A stretch of DNA of 64,000 bases from contig SZYB01000002.1 in the NCBI GenBank assembly GCA_030263285.1, positions 248,001 to 312,000 of the forward strand, in the 5' to 3' direction. The stretch is from Bergeyella sp. (GTDB lineage: Bacteria > Bacteroidota > Bacteroidia > Flavobacteriales > Weeksellaceae). This document shows, piece after piece, positions 17,885 through 27,217 of this stretch. Numbering within the stretch: position 1 is the first letter of the stretch; each line of letters begins with the position of its first letter. Under the pieces are notes generated by a model. It searched no databases. It saw nothing but the letters and a program-made list of their open reading frames with translations, and was not told the DNA's origin. The translations under genes and the position numbers were made by a program.

Positions 17885-18679
17885 TTAAACAAAAATTTCC
17901 ACCACATATCCTTCGTGGGCACGAACATTAAAAAACCCCACCTCATCTAAGTACAAGTACTGCCCCTTTATGCCCTTTAAAATCCCCTCAAAAGAAGAAA
18001 CCTTCTCTAGCGACAGACTTACTATTTTCTCGGGAGGAGTGTAAGGATACTCAAAGTTCTCTACATTAAACTCTTCGTTGTAAAAACTTCTAAACTCTTT
18101 CGGAAAATATTCCCTTACGGTACCGCGAAGATCTTCCAGATCGGGAACGGATTTTCCGAAACTCTCTAGTAACATTTTTTTATAGTGGGTCTTATCTGAA
18201 AAATGCTTTTTAAGTGCCACTTCTATTCTACCTGCCTCATAACGATTTTGGGTTCTGGCTATAGGAAGAGCTGCAACAGCACCCTGATCTATCCAGCGAG
18301 CCGGGAGTTGTGAGAGTCTTGTAACTCCTACTTTTACATCTCCTGTATAAGCCAAATACACCACATGAGGCTGCAGCTGAATTTCTTCTTCCACCGCAAG
18401 ATCTCTTTCTTCAATTCCCAGGTGAGCTTTGGACAACTCCGGTCGGATGATCGTATCACTGGCATAAGGACTTTCAAAAAAACACTTTTTACAGAATCCC
18501 ATCCGGAAAATTTTTTTGTCACTTCCACACCCTACGCATTGGTACCCAATATGTTTTACAGAAAAAATTTTGCCTATAAGAGAATTGAGGAACAGGATAT
18601 CCCGACCGAGTCTCAAGTAATAAACTACAGGAGTATCTCTGCAAACCAACATCTTACGCACCTGTCCTCTAAAAATCAT
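17885..18679 (-). CDS. DUF2797 family protein with zinc-ribbon
   Basis: Protein of 264 residues. Two CxxC pairs (CVGCGSDKKIF then GFCKKC, about residues 48-66) look like a zinc ribbon. The middle HVVYLAYTGDVKVGVTRLSQ and PARWIDQGA resemble the GIY-YIG-like core described for DUF2797. The biochemical role is unknown. It starts 63 bases from the divergent epimerase gene. The membrane protein gene downstream is separated by about 100 bases. Confidence 0.82.
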   Translation of the reverse strand: MIFRGQVRKMLVCRDTPVVYYLRLGRDILFLNSLIGKIFSVKHIGYQCVGCGSDKKIFRMGFCKKCFFESPYASDTIIRPELSKAHLGIEERDLAVEEEIQLQPHVVYLAYTGDVKVGVTRLSQLPARWIDQGAVAALPIARTQNRYEAGRIEVALKKHFSDKTHYKKMLLESFGKSVPDLEDLRGTVREYFPKEFRSFYNEEFNVENFEYPYTPPEKIVSLSLEKVSSFEGILKGIKGQYLYLDEVGFFNVRAHEGYVVEIFV

Positions 18680-18715
18680 ACAGAATATACCATATATTGT
18701 TCGGGGTAAAAGTAA

Positions 18716-18723
18716 TAAATTTG
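18716..18723 (+). promoter_or_regulatory. Likely -7 box upstream of the epimerase gene
   Basis: TAAATTTG fits the Bacteroidota -7 consensus TAnnTTTG and lies 19 bases before the epimerase ATG at 18743. No TTTG box stands at the ideal distance upstream; the nearest is ATTG with shorter spacing. Confidence 0.4.
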
Positions 18724-18742
18724 CTCCACAATCTTTTCTCTT

Positions 18743-19777
18743 ATGAATTTCCTAGTAACAGGGGGCAGCGGGTTTATCGGTTCTCATCTGATCGGTCGGC
18801 TTTTGGTAGAGGGTCATTATGTCATAAATATTGACAATTTTGATGATTTTTATCCCTATCCAATCAAGATTAATAATACCTTAGAAAGTCTGGGTAAAGA
18901 AAAAAAAAAGCTTTTCAATAATAAGGAAAAAGACCTTGCCTGCTTAAAAGATGAAACAAGGTCTCCTCAATATAAGCTCTACACAGAAGATGTAAGGAAT
19001 GCTGAAGAACTAAACAAAATTTTCTCCAGTCACAAAATAGATTTTGTCGTCCATCTTGCCTCTCTGGCAGGAGTGAGACCGTCCATGGAAAAGCCTTTGG
19101 AATATGAAGAGGTAAACATACGAGGAAGCATGAATATATGGGAAATGTGCAAAGCACACTACATAAAAAAGTGCATTGTTGCCTCCTCTTCCAGCGTATA
19201 TGGAAATAACAAAAAAATACCTTTCTCTGAATCCGATACCGTAGACTTTCCCATTTCTCCTTATGCCGCCACAAAAAGATGCATAGAAATCATGGGACAT
19301 GTGTACCATCATCTCTATGAGATTGATATGATTTTTTTGAGATTCTTTACCGTTTATGGACCCAGACAAAGACCTGATCTTGCCATACATAAATTCTCGA
19401 ACCTCATAGCAGGAGAAAAAGAAATTCCATTTTTTGGAAACGGAAACACCTCCAGAGACTATACCTATATAGACGACATTATAGAGGGCGTGATGAAGTC
19501 TATAGACTACCTGAAAAAAAATCAAAATGTGTTTGAAAATATTAACCTCGGAGAAAACGAAAGAATAAGCCTTAACAAAATGGTGTCTGCACTGGAAAGT
19601 ACACTGAAAAAAAAAGCCATAAAAAAACATTTTCCCGTACACAAGGGAGATGTAAAGAAGACCAACGCAGACCTTACCAAAGCAAAAAAAATGCTGGGTT
19701 ACCAACCCAAAACAAAATTCCAAAACGGTATCAAAAAATTCGTCGCATGGTTTCTTGCCAAAGATTCAGTAGTTTAA
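18743..19777 (+). CDS. NAD-dependent sugar-nucleotide epimerase, UDP-glucuronate 4-epimerase-like
   Basis: Extended short-chain dehydrogenase of 344 residues. It has the NAD loop TGGSGFIGSHLIGRLL (residues 6-21), the D-N switch region INIDNFDDFY, HLASLAGVRPSMEKP, a serine-rich catalytic strand ASSSSVYG and the YxxxK pair in SPYAATKRCIEI. FFTVYGPRQRPDLAIHKF is typical of UDP-glucuronate epimerases (CapI-like), so the product is probably a nucleotide sugar for surface polysaccharide. The exact substrate is not certain. The neighbours are not polysaccharide genes. Confidence 0.85.
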   Translation: MNFLVTGGSGFIGSHLIGRLLVEGHYVINIDNFDDFYPYPIKINNTLESLGKEKKKLFNNKEKDLACLKDETRSPQYKLYTEDVRNAEELNKIFSSHKIDFVVHLASLAGVRPSMEKPLEYEEVNIRGSMNIWEMCKAHYIKKCIVASSSSVYGNNKKIPFSESDTVDFPISPYAATKRCIEIMGHVYHHLYEIDMIFLRFFTVYGPRQRPDLAIHKFSNLIAGEKEIPFFGNGNTSRDYTYIDDIIEGVMKSIDYLKKNQNVFENINLGENERISLNKMVSALESTLKKKAIKKHFPVHKGDVKKTNADLTKAKKMLGYQPKTKFQNGIKKFVAWFLAKDSVV

Positions 19778-20064
19778 AAAACATTGGGACTTAACTCTTT
19801 TCCCTTAATTATCTCAATCGCTCTGGCTTTTCCATCTGCTGAAAAAACCATTATGAGGAAGGCAGTTCTGGTAACAAAATTAAGTTCTCGGGTTGGCACT
19901 TGTGGTTTCCCTGAGAGTTTTGGTTTCAATTTTGTTCTTGTTCCGGGATCGGGTTCACTTAAAACTTTAACACGCCAAAAAGACCCTATTTTTAGTTTTA
20001 GGATAGGTAAGGAATAATTTTTGGCCCGTAAAAGGGAGATTAAGAGAAAAACAATGATCTTAAT
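19774..20064 (-). pseudogene. Small secreted protein gene with lost start codon
   Basis: A minus-strand frame of 96 codons is open from 20064 to a TAA at 19774-19776. It opens with KIIVFLLISLLRAKN, which looks like a signal peptide, but the codon where ATG is expected reads ATT and a stop lies two codons further up. The C-terminal part (FLIMVFSADGKARAIEIIKG) faintly resembles the C-terminal domain of TonB-like proteins. The stop overlaps the end of the epimerase gene. An ATT start is possible but rare, so a dying gene is more likely. Together with the plus-strand spacer this covers the 19778-20108 gap. Confidence 0.4.
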
Positions 20065-20077
20065 CGTCTATATTTTA

Positions 20078-20085
20078 TACTTTTG
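20078..20085 (+). promoter_or_regulatory. Likely -7 box of the DUF2795 gene
   Basis: TACTTTTG matches TAnnTTTG exactly and lies 23 bases before the ATG at 20109. There is no clear -33 TTTG at the ideal spacing. Confidence 0.4.
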
Positions 20086-20108
20086 CAAAAATTTCATCAA
20101 TAATTATT

Positions 20109-20330
20109 ATGTACTGGACATTAGAATTGGCATCTTATTTAAGTGACGCTCCTTGGCCTATGACAAAAGTAGAACTTATAGATTATGCAATACGCACAGG
20201 AGCTCCGATGGAGGTGGTAGAAAACCTGCAAGCGATAGAAGACGAAGGCGAGGTATATGAATCTATAGAAGAGGTATGGAGTGATTACCCCACAGATGAG
20301 GACTTTCTTTGGAACGAGGACGAATACTGA
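20109..20330 (+). CDS. DUF2795 domain protein
   Basis: Acidic protein of 73 residues beginning MYWTLELASYLSDAPWPMTK, the hallmark of DUF2795, with VELIDYAIRTGAP and VVENLQAIEDEGE following. Members are short, helical and of unknown function. In Flavobacteriia such a gene is frequent near secA or other housekeeping genes, as I recall. Here secA starts 96 bases downstream after a weak hairpin. Confidence 0.88.
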   Translation: MYWTLELASYLSDAPWPMTKVELIDYAIRTGAPMEVVENLQAIEDEGEVYESIEEVWSDYPTDEDFLWNEDEY

Positions 20331-20365
20331 GAAGAAATACAAAAAAACGATCTAACCCTTAGAGT

Positions 20366-20380
20366 GCCTTATTTTAAGGC
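20366..20380 (+). terminator. Weak hairpin between the DUF2795 gene and secA
   Basis: GCCTTA-TTT-TAAGGC is a 6-bp stem with a 3-base loop, followed by CTTTTGG. It may end the DUF2795 transcript, but the T-run is short. Confidence 0.3.
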
Positions 20381-20426
20381 CTTTTGGTAAGGTTTTCGAG
20401 TTTTATTAATACCCAAAAACAAATAC

Positions 20427-23400
20427 ATGAGTTTTTTAAACAGCATACTCAGAAGGTTTCTCGGTGATAAAAATGCCAAGGATTTAAAAGAAGTAAAAAA
20501 AATAGTTGCCAGAATAAAAGCTGCAGAACCCGATATACAAAAACTTTCGGACGATGGTCTTAGAGAAAAGACCCAAGAGTTCAAAAGAAAACTAAAAGAA
20601 CAGACCAACATCATTCAATCTGAAATAGAAAAGATACAGGAACAGATAGAAAACTCTGCCAATATAGATGAAAAAGAAAATCTTTTTTCAAAAATAGAGG
20701 TTCTAAAAAAAGAAGCTTACGAAAAAGAAGAAAAGGTACTTCACCAAATATTACCCGAAGCTTTTGCCCTGATAAGGGAAACCGCCAGAAGACTGGCAGA
20801 AAACGGCAAACTGGAAGTAACTGCTACGGAAATGGATAGGTATCTCTCCACAAATGAAGATTTCGTATCTATAACTGGAGAAAAAGCGCTGTGGAAAAAC
20901 AGATGGAATGCAGCAGGTACCGAAATTGTGTGGGATATGGTACACTATGACACACAATATGTTGGGGGAGTGGTATTGCACTCGGGAAAAATTGCGGAAA
21001 TGGCAACCGGAGAAGGAAAAACACTTGTGGGGACACTCCCCATATACCTTAATGCCCTTTCGGGAAGAGGGGTACACGTAGTAACCGTAAATGACTATCT
21101 TGCAAAGAGAGACTCTGCATGGATGGGACCTTTATACCAATTTCACGGGCTTACCATAGACTGTATAGACCTACATCAGCCCAACTCTGATGAAAGGAGA
21201 AAAGCCTACAATGCAGATATCACCTATGGAACAAACAATGAGTTTGGGTTTGATTACCTGAGAGATAACATGGTTTCCTCTCCGGAAGAACTGGTGCAAA
21301 GGGAGCTTAATTTCGCTATTGTGGATGAGGTAGACTCTGTGCTTATAGACGATGCCAGAACGCCTTTGATCATTTCCGGTCCCGTACCCCAGGGAGATCG
21401 TCAGGAGTTTGATGTCCTAAAGCCTTCTGTAGAACGTGTGGTAAACACACAAAAGAAGACAGTATCTCAGATATTTGGAGAAGCAAAAAAACTCATCGCT
21501 TCAGGAAACACCAAAGAGGGGGGATTCAAGCTCTTGCAAGCCTACAGAGGGCTCCCTAAAAACAGACAACTTATAAAATTTTTATCCGAGAATGGGAATA
21601 AAGCGCTTTTACAGAAGGTAGAAGCACAATATATGCAGGACAACAATCGTGAGATGCCCAAAGTAGACAAGGATTTGTATTTCGTCATTGACGAAAAAAA
21701 CAATCAGGTAGACCTTACCGACAAGGGGGTAGAATACATGTCACACGGAAATTCTGATCCCCATTTTTTTGTTTTGCAGGACATAGGGACAGAAATAGCA
21801 GAGCTAGAAGCAAAAAATCTTTCTAAGGACGAAGAGTTTGCCGCCAAAGAAAAGTTATTTTCTGAATTTGCCGTGAAGTCTGAACGTGTACATACCCTTA
21901 ATCAGCTTCTTAAAGCCTATACTCTTTTTGAGAAAGATGATCAGTACGTCGTGATTGATGGAGAGGTAAAAATTGTGGACGAACAAACGGGACGCATCAT
22001 GGAAGGGAGAAGATATTCAGACGGTTTGCACCAGGCAATCGAAGCCAAAGAAAACGTAAAGATAGAGGCTGCTACACAGACTTTTGCCACCATTACGCTC
22101 CAAAACTATTTCCGGATGTATAACAAACTTGCAGGAATGACCGGTACTGCCGAAACCGAAGCCGGAGAATTTTGGCAAATCTACAAGCTGGACGTAGTGG
22201 TTATCCCTACAAACAAACCTGTACAAAGATTAGACAAACAAGACCTTGTATACAAGACCAACAGAGAAAAATACAATGCGGTAATAGAGGAGGTAGAGTC
22301 TCTCACCTCAAAAGGGCGTCCGGTACTTGTAGGGACCACTTCCGTGGAGACCTCTCAACTTCTTTCCAAGGCTTTGCAGCTGAGAAAAATACCTCATCAG
22401 GTACTCAATGCAAAAATGCACAAAAGAGAAGCAGAAATAGTGGCAGAAGCGGGAAGGGCAGGTGTAGTAACCATCGCAACCAATATGGCGGGGAGAGGAA
22501 CCGACATCAAAATAAAGGATGAAGTGAAAAAAGCGGGAGGGCTGGCAATCATTGGGACGGAAAGACATGATTCCAGAAGGGTAGATCGCCAGCTGAGAGG
22601 GAGATCGGGAAGGCAAGGAGATCCCGGAAGTTCTCAGTTTTATGTCTCTCTGGAAGATCATTTGATGCGTCTTTTTGGCTCGGAAAGAATTGCTAAATGG
22701 ATGGACAGAATGGGACATAAGGAAGGCGAAGTAATCCAGCATTCTATGATCTCAAAATCCATAGAAAGAGCACAAAAAAAGGTAGAAGAAAATAATTTTG
22801 GAATTAGGAAAAGACTTCTGGAATACGATGATGTCATGAACAAACAAAGAGATGTGATCTATAAAAAAAGAAAAAATGCTCTTTTTGGGGATCACCTCAA
22901 GTACGATATTGCCAATATGATTTTTGATGTGGCTCATTCTATCGCTAATACGGGAAAATCAGAGGGGAATTATAAAGACTTTGAATTTGACATTATAAAA
23001 AATTTTGCGATGGAATCTCCCATAAATGAGGCAGAGTTTAAGGATGCTACCGTAAAAGACCTGACAGAAAAGTTATATAAAGCGGCAAAAGAAGACTATG
23101 AGGAAAAACTAAAGCTCATGAAGGAAAAGTCTTTTCCCGTAATAGAAAGCGTGTATAAAAAAGAAGGCAAAAAATTCAAGATGATACAGGTGCCGTTTAC
23201 AGATGGCAGTAAAACCTTAACTGTTTTGGCAAACCTAGAAAAAGCACGCGAAACCCGGTGCGAAAGTCTGATAAATGATTATGAAAAAAATATTATCCTG
23301 GCCATAATAGACGAAAACTGGAAACAGCATCTAAGAGAAATGGATGACCTAAGGAGATCTTCGCAGGGAGCCGTATATGAACAAAAAGACCCGTTGGTAA

Positions 23401-23498
23401 TTTACAAGCAGGAGTCTTTTTATTTGTTTACAGAAATGATAGAAAGAATGAATAAAGAAATTATTTCGTTCTTATTCAAGGGAGAGATTCCTGCATAA
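20427..23498 (+). CDS. secA: Preprotein translocase ATPase SecA
   Basis: Motor ATPase that drives unfolded preproteins through SecYEG. It has 1023 residues. Walker [15 protein letters not shown] is at about 190-203, followed by [29 protein letters not shown] and the DEAD-type box [15 protein letters not shown] near 298-312. In the second helicase domain, [12 protein letters not shown] and [23 protein letters not shown] (split as [13 protein letters not shown] and [10 protein letters not shown]) are intact. A long insertion after about residue 340 is common in Bacteroidota. The C-terminus stops at FKGEIPA and has no cysteine-rich zinc motif, which many SecA proteins carry. menD follows after 82 bases. 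Confidence 0.96.
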   Translation: MSFLNSILRRFLGDKNAKDLKEVKKIVARIKAAEPDIQKLSDDGLREKTQEFKRKLKEQTNIIQSEIEKIQEQIENSANIDEKENLFSKIEVLKKEAYEKEEKVLHQILPEAFALIRETARRLAENGKLEVTATEMDRYLSTNEDFVSITGEKALWKNRWNAAGTEIVWDMVHYDTQYVGGVVLHSGKIAEMATGEGKTLVGTLPIYLNALSGRGVHVVTVNDYLAKRDSAWMGPLYQFHGLTIDCIDLHQPNSDERRKAYNADITYGTNNEFGFDYLRDNMVSSPEELVQRELNFAIVDEVDSVLIDDARTPLIISGPVPQGDRQEFDVLKPSVERVVNTQKKTVSQIFGEAKKLIASGNTKEGGFKLLQAYRGLPKNRQLIKFLSENGNKALLQKVEAQYMQDNNREMPKVDKDLYFVIDEKNNQVDLTDKGVEYMSHGNSDPHFFVLQDIGTEIAELEAKNLSKDEEFAAKEKLFSEFAVKSERVHTLNQLLKAYTLFEKDDQYVVIDGEVKIVDEQTGRIMEGRRYSDGLHQAIEAKENVKIEAATQTFATITLQNYFRMYNKLAGMTGTAETEAGEFWQIYKLDVVVIPTNKPVQRLDKQDLVYKTNREKYNAVIEEVESLTSKGRPVLVGTTSVETSQLLSKALQLRKIPHQVLNAKMHKREAEIVAEAGRAGVVTIATNMAGRGTDIKIKDEVKKAGGLAIIGTERHDSRRVDRQLRGRSGRQGDPGSSQFYVSLEDHLMRLFGSERIAKWMDRMGHKEGEVIQHSMISKSIERAQKKVEENNFGIRKRLLEYDDVMNKQRDVIYKKRKNALFGDHLKYDIANMIFDVAHSIANTGKSEGNYKDFEFDIIKNFAMESPINEAEFKDATVKDLTEKLYKAAKEDYEEKLKLMKEKSFPVIESVYKKEGKKFKMIQVPFTDGSKTLTVLANLEKARETRCESLINDYEKNIILAIIDENWKQHLREMDDLRRSSQGAVYEQKDPLVIYKQESFYLFTEMIERMNKEIISFLFKGEIPA

Positions 23499-23509
23499 AA
23501 ATCATAAAC

Positions 23510-23562
23510 AGAAAAAAGAGGAAAGAATAACTTTTTTCCTTTTTTCTTATTTAAGAAAAAAA
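23510..23562 (+). terminator. AT-rich imperfect hairpin after secA
   Basis: A purine run GAAAAAAGAGGAAAG is followed a few bases later by CTTTTTTCCTTTTTTC, which pairs with it imperfectly. T-rich bases close the stem. It sits in the 82-base gap between secA and menD and may reduce read-through. Confidence 0.35.
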
Positions 23563-23580
23563 TGTTCTCGTTTTTAGTGT

Positions 23581-25260
23581 ATGAAAAGATCCACTTCCAA
23601 AATCAGTGTTCAACTTCTTTCACAGGTGGCAAAAGAATTTAGAATCGCAGATATCGTCATCTCACCCGGATCCCGTAATGCTCCGCTAAGCATCCATTTT
23701 GTAGAGTCTGGAGAGTTTTCTTCTTATAGCGTAATAGATGAAAGAAGTGCGGGCTTTGTTGCACTAGGTATGGCAAAAAAAACTCAGTTACCCGTTATGC
23801 TCAGCTGTACCAGCGGATCTGCCACAGCAAACTACTACCCTGCCATAACGGAAGCTTTTTATCACAATATTCCACTCCTTATTCTCACGGCTGATCGCCC
23901 CGTGACATTTGTAGATATTTTCGACGGACAGACCATAAGGCAAAAAGATATTTTTAAGAACCATGTGTACGGCGGTTTTGAGCTTTTAGAAGATTCCCAA
24001 GAGCTGGCACAAGAAAAAAACCTAGAAATATTAAAAAAAACCTTTTCCCTTTGTATAAAAAAGCAAGGACCTGTACACCTAAATATCCCGCTAAGCGAAC
24101 CTCTCTACCAGTATGCAACCCTCACGCTTCCAAAACCAAGAATTTCTAAACAAAAAGACCATTTTTCTTATTTGATCGCTCCAAAAGATTTGGAAGAATG
24201 GAAAAAGGCGAAGAGAATCCTCATTCTGGTAGGAAGTCAAAAACCCAGTAAAAATTTAAATAAATACTTAAGGAATTTATCGATAAAACATAAGGTTGTA
24301 GTACTTTCGGAAAACATTTCCAATGTGTATGATCGTTCTTTTTTTTCGCACATCGACCGCTATATTTTTGGGTTTAGAGAGGAGGATTACCTCTTTTATA
24401 CTCCGGACTTACTCATCACGATCGGGCAGAATATAATCTCAAAAAAAGTAAAAGATTTTCTCAGAAAATCTAATCCCAAAAACCACTGGCATCTGGATCC
24501 TTACTGGCAGCCCAACACCTATTTTTGTCTTACAAAAAAAATAGAGACCAAAGCCGAAGACTTTTTATCTCCCTTCCTGAAAAAAATAGAATCCTTACCC
24601 GAAAAACCCAAAGCTTACTACAGCCTCTGGGAAAAGCTAAAAAAAATAAAAGACGAGAAACACGAGAAATATACCCAACAAGTCCCGTTCTCAGACTTTA
24701 TGGTTTTTGATATACTTTCCGGGAATATCCCCAGCCATTATACTATACATTTTTCTAATTCTTCTTCTATCCGGTATGCCCAGCTTTTTGATTTTAATAA
24801 AAATGAAGTCTACTGCAACAGGGGTACCAGCGGCATAGAAGGGTGTACCTCCACCGCTGTGGGGTTTGCGATAAAAAGCAAAAATCCCGTAGTACTCGTT
24901 ACAGGAGATATCAGTTTTTTTTATGACCTCAATGGGCTTTGGAACCCCTATATTCCCTCTTCTTTTAGGCTTATTCTCATCAACAATCAAGAAGGCAGCA
25001 TCTTTAGAATAATTCCCGGTCCAGACAAAACCGAGCCTAAAACATTAGAAAATTTTATCGCCACCCGACACGAAAAAACAGCACAACACATTGCCAAACA
25101 TTTCGATTTCGACTATTGTATCGTAAAAGAGAAAAAATCCTTGGAAAAGTATCTTAAACATTTCTTTACTCCCCACCAAAAACCAAAAATTTTAGAAATC
25201 TCCACAGGGCACCTTCCTAACGCTAAAGTGCTAAAAGACTATTTTTCTTTCCTGGGATAA
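23581..25260 (+). CDS. menD: 2-succinyl-5-enolpyruvyl-6-hydroxy-3-cyclohexene-1-carboxylate synthase
   Basis: Thiamine diphosphate enzyme of menaquinone synthesis that joins isochorismate and 2-oxoglutarate. The 559 residues are normal for MenD. The N-terminal ISPGSRNAPLSIHF (about 27-40), SVIDERSAGFVALGMAKK with its catalytic glutamate, TSGSATANYYPAITEAFY, and the ThDP region GDISFFYDLNGLWNP with LILINNQEG are all present. The next men genes are not in this window. Menaquinone is the expected respiratory quinone of Flavobacteriia. Confidence 0.93.
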   Translation: MKRSTSKISVQLLSQVAKEFRIADIVISPGSRNAPLSIHFVESGEFSSYSVIDERSAGFVALGMAKKTQLPVMLSCTSGSATANYYPAITEAFYHNIPLLILTADRPVTFVDIFDGQTIRQKDIFKNHVYGGFELLEDSQELAQEKNLEILKKTFSLCIKKQGPVHLNIPLSEPLYQYATLTLPKPRISKQKDHFSYLIAPKDLEEWKKAKRILILVGSQKPSKNLNKYLRNLSIKHKVVVLSENISNVYDRSFFSHIDRYIFGFREEDYLFYTPDLLITIGQNIISKKVKDFLRKSNPKNHWHLDPYWQPNTYFCLTKKIETKAEDFLSPFLKKIESLPEKPKAYYSLWEKLKKIKDEKHEKYTQQVPFSDFMVFDILSGNIPSHYTIHFSNSSSIRYAQLFDFNKNEVYCNRGTSGIEGCTSTAVGFAIKSKNPVVLVTGDISFFYDLNGLWNPYIPSSFRLILINNQEGSIFRIIPGPDKTEPKTLENFIATRHEKTAQHIAKHFDFDYCIVKEKKSLEKYLKHFFTPHQKPKILEISTGHLPNAKVLKDYFSFLG

Positions 25261-25272
25261 TATCCAAAAAAA

Positions 25273-26325
25273 CTACATCGTTTTTTTTAAATCATCACTG
25301 CCGGCTGTAAATTCATTTTTGTACACCTGTATCAACAAAAGAGTGATAGAGGTAATGATAGGTCCGAAAACAAGTCCCATAAACCCAAACAACTTAAGTC
25401 CCATGATAATCCCAAACACACTGTTAAGGGGGTGGATATTTTCTAGTTTTCTCAGCACCGTAAAACGCAGGATATTATCGGTCATGCCCACCAATACAAA
25501 ACAATAAATGAGCATCATTATACCGCCATTTACACTCCCTTCAGCAATCATGTAGATTGATACAGGGATGTATACAATTGCAGAGCCCACGATGGGAATC
25601 ATGGAGGTGATGGTGGTAAGACAAAAAAGCAAAAGAAGATTAGGCGCCCCAAAGATGGTATAACCGACCAACGCCACGAAACCCTGCCCCGCAGCAACAA
25701 TAGGAATCCCTACTGCATTTGCATAAATAAGCCTTCGAAATTTTTCTCCTATGAGATTTACGTTTGTTTTTTTTAGAGGAAGAGAGTGAGCAAGAGCCCT
25801 TTCAAACATCCTAGACCTGACCAGCATAAAGTAGAGCACAAAAAACATACAGGAGACCAAAGTAATAATGTTAAGAGTGCTGCTGAGCACAGATGAAGAA
25901 TAGGTAGCTACATAGGATTGTAGTTTATCTATGTTACCTCTACTTAAAAGATCAATATTGAATTTTTCTTGTACAAAGTGCTGGATTTTCATCAAAAAGC
26001 GGTGAAAGCCGGTCAGATACTCGGAAGGATTGCCCAGTTTACTAATTAAAAGATTCACCATAAAAAAAATAGGCAGAATAAGAACCAGTAGACAAATAAT
26101 GATGATAAACAAAGAGGCCAAAGTAGGAGGCCATTTTCTTTCCTCCTGCAAATAAAAATTAGGCTTTCTGCATACGACGTAAAGAGTAAAGGCACCCAAA
26201 AAAGAGGACAAAAAACCGGAAAGGCTCCAGCATATAAGCCCCAAAAGACTCAGGATAATCCCTATGAGAAAAACCTGTTTTATGACATTTGTGCTAATTT
26301 GTGACTCTTTATTATTATTTATCAT
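25273..26325 (-). CDS. AI-2E family (PerM-like) membrane transporter
   Basis: Multi-pass membrane protein of 350 residues with seven or eight hydrophobic segments. It has the family layout: two N-terminal helix pairs, a polar middle section (about 95-145) and a C-terminal set with VGYTIFGAPNLLLLFCLT, ITSMIPIVGSAIVYIPV and FGFMGLVFGPIITSI. Some family members export autoinducer-2, others are Na+/H+ antiporters, so the substrate is open. It converges with menD, with a gap of 12 bases. The following membrane protein gene lies 35 bases upstream on the same strand. Confidence 0.85.
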   Translation of the reverse strand: MINNNKESQISTNVIKQVFLIGIILSLLGLICWSLSGFLSSFLGAFTLYVVCRKPNFYLQEERKWPPTLASLFIIIICLLVLILPIFFMVNLLISKLGNPSEYLTGFHRFLMKIQHFVQEKFNIDLLSRGNIDKLQSYVATYSSSVLSSTLNIITLVSCMFFVLYFMLVRSRMFERALAHSLPLKKTNVNLIGEKFRRLIYANAVGIPIVAAGQGFVALVGYTIFGAPNLLLLFCLTTITSMIPIVGSAIVYIPVSIYMIAEGSVNGGIMMLIYCFVLVGMTDNILRFTVLRKLENIHPLNSVFGIIMGLKLFGFMGLVFGPIITSITLLLIQVYKNEFTAGSDDLKKTM

Positions 26326-26360
26326 GGATTTAAAATTTCATTTGGCTCGGTCAAAAGAAC

Positions 26361-27101
26361 CTATGTTTGACTTTCCGGATAAGAGGTCTCCTCAAAAATT
26401 TTTTTATACAGCACATAAATGGTCGTAATGATCACAGGATAAGTAAAAAGCCCGAAAACAAAGAGCAAAAACCCTGCATATCTGAAAAACAAAGACAAAA
26501 TAAACGCTAAAAAAAGAAGAAAAATATGGCGAATGGTCGCTTTAAAACTTAGCGATATTGCTCTAAAGGAGCTAAGGTTTTTAAAAAACATGAGGGGTGT
26601 AGCGAGTAAAGTAAATAAAATCCACAAAAAGGCGAGAGGAAAAAACAAAAAGGAAAGATCCATCATAAACTTCCATAGAATGAAATAACTCACAAAAATA
26701 AAAAAATTGACCCCGGAATATCCGGAAAACAGATCCGAAGGACCAATTGTTTCTTTCAGATCGGTTTTTTTATAAATCTTGAATAAACCCACATGGAGGG
26801 GGAAAAGAAAAGCCTGAAGTGCAAAAACAATGAGAGAAAAGGTCTTAATGTTCTCCTGTGTACCGAGAAGGGCGACCCGCTCTATAAGTACAGAAATGGG
26901 TTCTATATTTTTCATCAGCGACGAGATCTCTTCGATCACACCATATCGGTAAGCGAAATAAAATGTTACAGAAAAATAAACCGAAAGATAAATAAGACTA
27001 AAGAAAACATGAAAAGCCCAATTTTTTTTTGCATAAAAAAAAGTCTCGTCCAGAACTTCAAAAATCGTTATTCTTTTCTTAGAGAAAGAGAGAGTACCCA
27101 T
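26361..27101 (-). CDS. Multi-pass membrane protein of unknown function
   Basis: From the start MGTLSFSKKRITI the protein has 246 residues and about five or six hydrophobic segments, rich in Phe and Leu, with a polar stretch before SVLIERVALLGTQE. The frame is open up to 27236, but those residues run into the pabB promoter and start region and look non-coding. It resembles membrane proteins with a glycerophosphodiesterase-membrane-like or DUF4013-like layout, but I cannot assign a family. It is on the same strand as the AI-2E gene and may be co-transcribed with it. Confidence 0.72.
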   Translation of the reverse strand: MGTLSFSKKRITIFEVLDETFFYAKKNWAFHVFFSLIYLSVYFSVTFYFAYRYGVIEEISSLMKNIEPISVLIERVALLGTQENIKTFSLIVFALQAFLFPLHVGLFKIYKKTDLKETIGPSDLFSGYSGVNFFIFVSYFILWKFMMDLSFLFFPLAFLWILFTLLATPLMFFKNLSSFRAISLSFKATIRHIFLLFLAFILSLFFRYAGFLLFVFGLFTYPVIITTIYVLYKKIFEETSYPESQT

Positions 27102-27175
27102 ACCTATTTTTATGCAAAAATAATCAGAAAAAATCTTATCCTGCAGAAATATTCTAAAATTAAAAACAATACTCA

Positions 27176-27183
27176 TATTTTTG
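27176..27183 (+). promoter_or_regulatory. Likely -7 box of pabB
   Basis: TATTTTTG matches TAnnTTTG and lies 34 bases before the chosen ATG at 27218. Its presence argues against the GTG at 27188 as the start, because that would sit at the transcription start. Confidence 0.4.
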
Positions 27184-27217
27184 TGAAGTGACGACTCAGG
27201 AGCAAAATTTTCATAAG

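Noticed and set aside
19784..20017. Plus-strand frame of 77 codons after the epimerase gene
   Set aside because: No family likeness; the minus strand of the same bases encodes a frame with a signal peptide, which is the better explanation.
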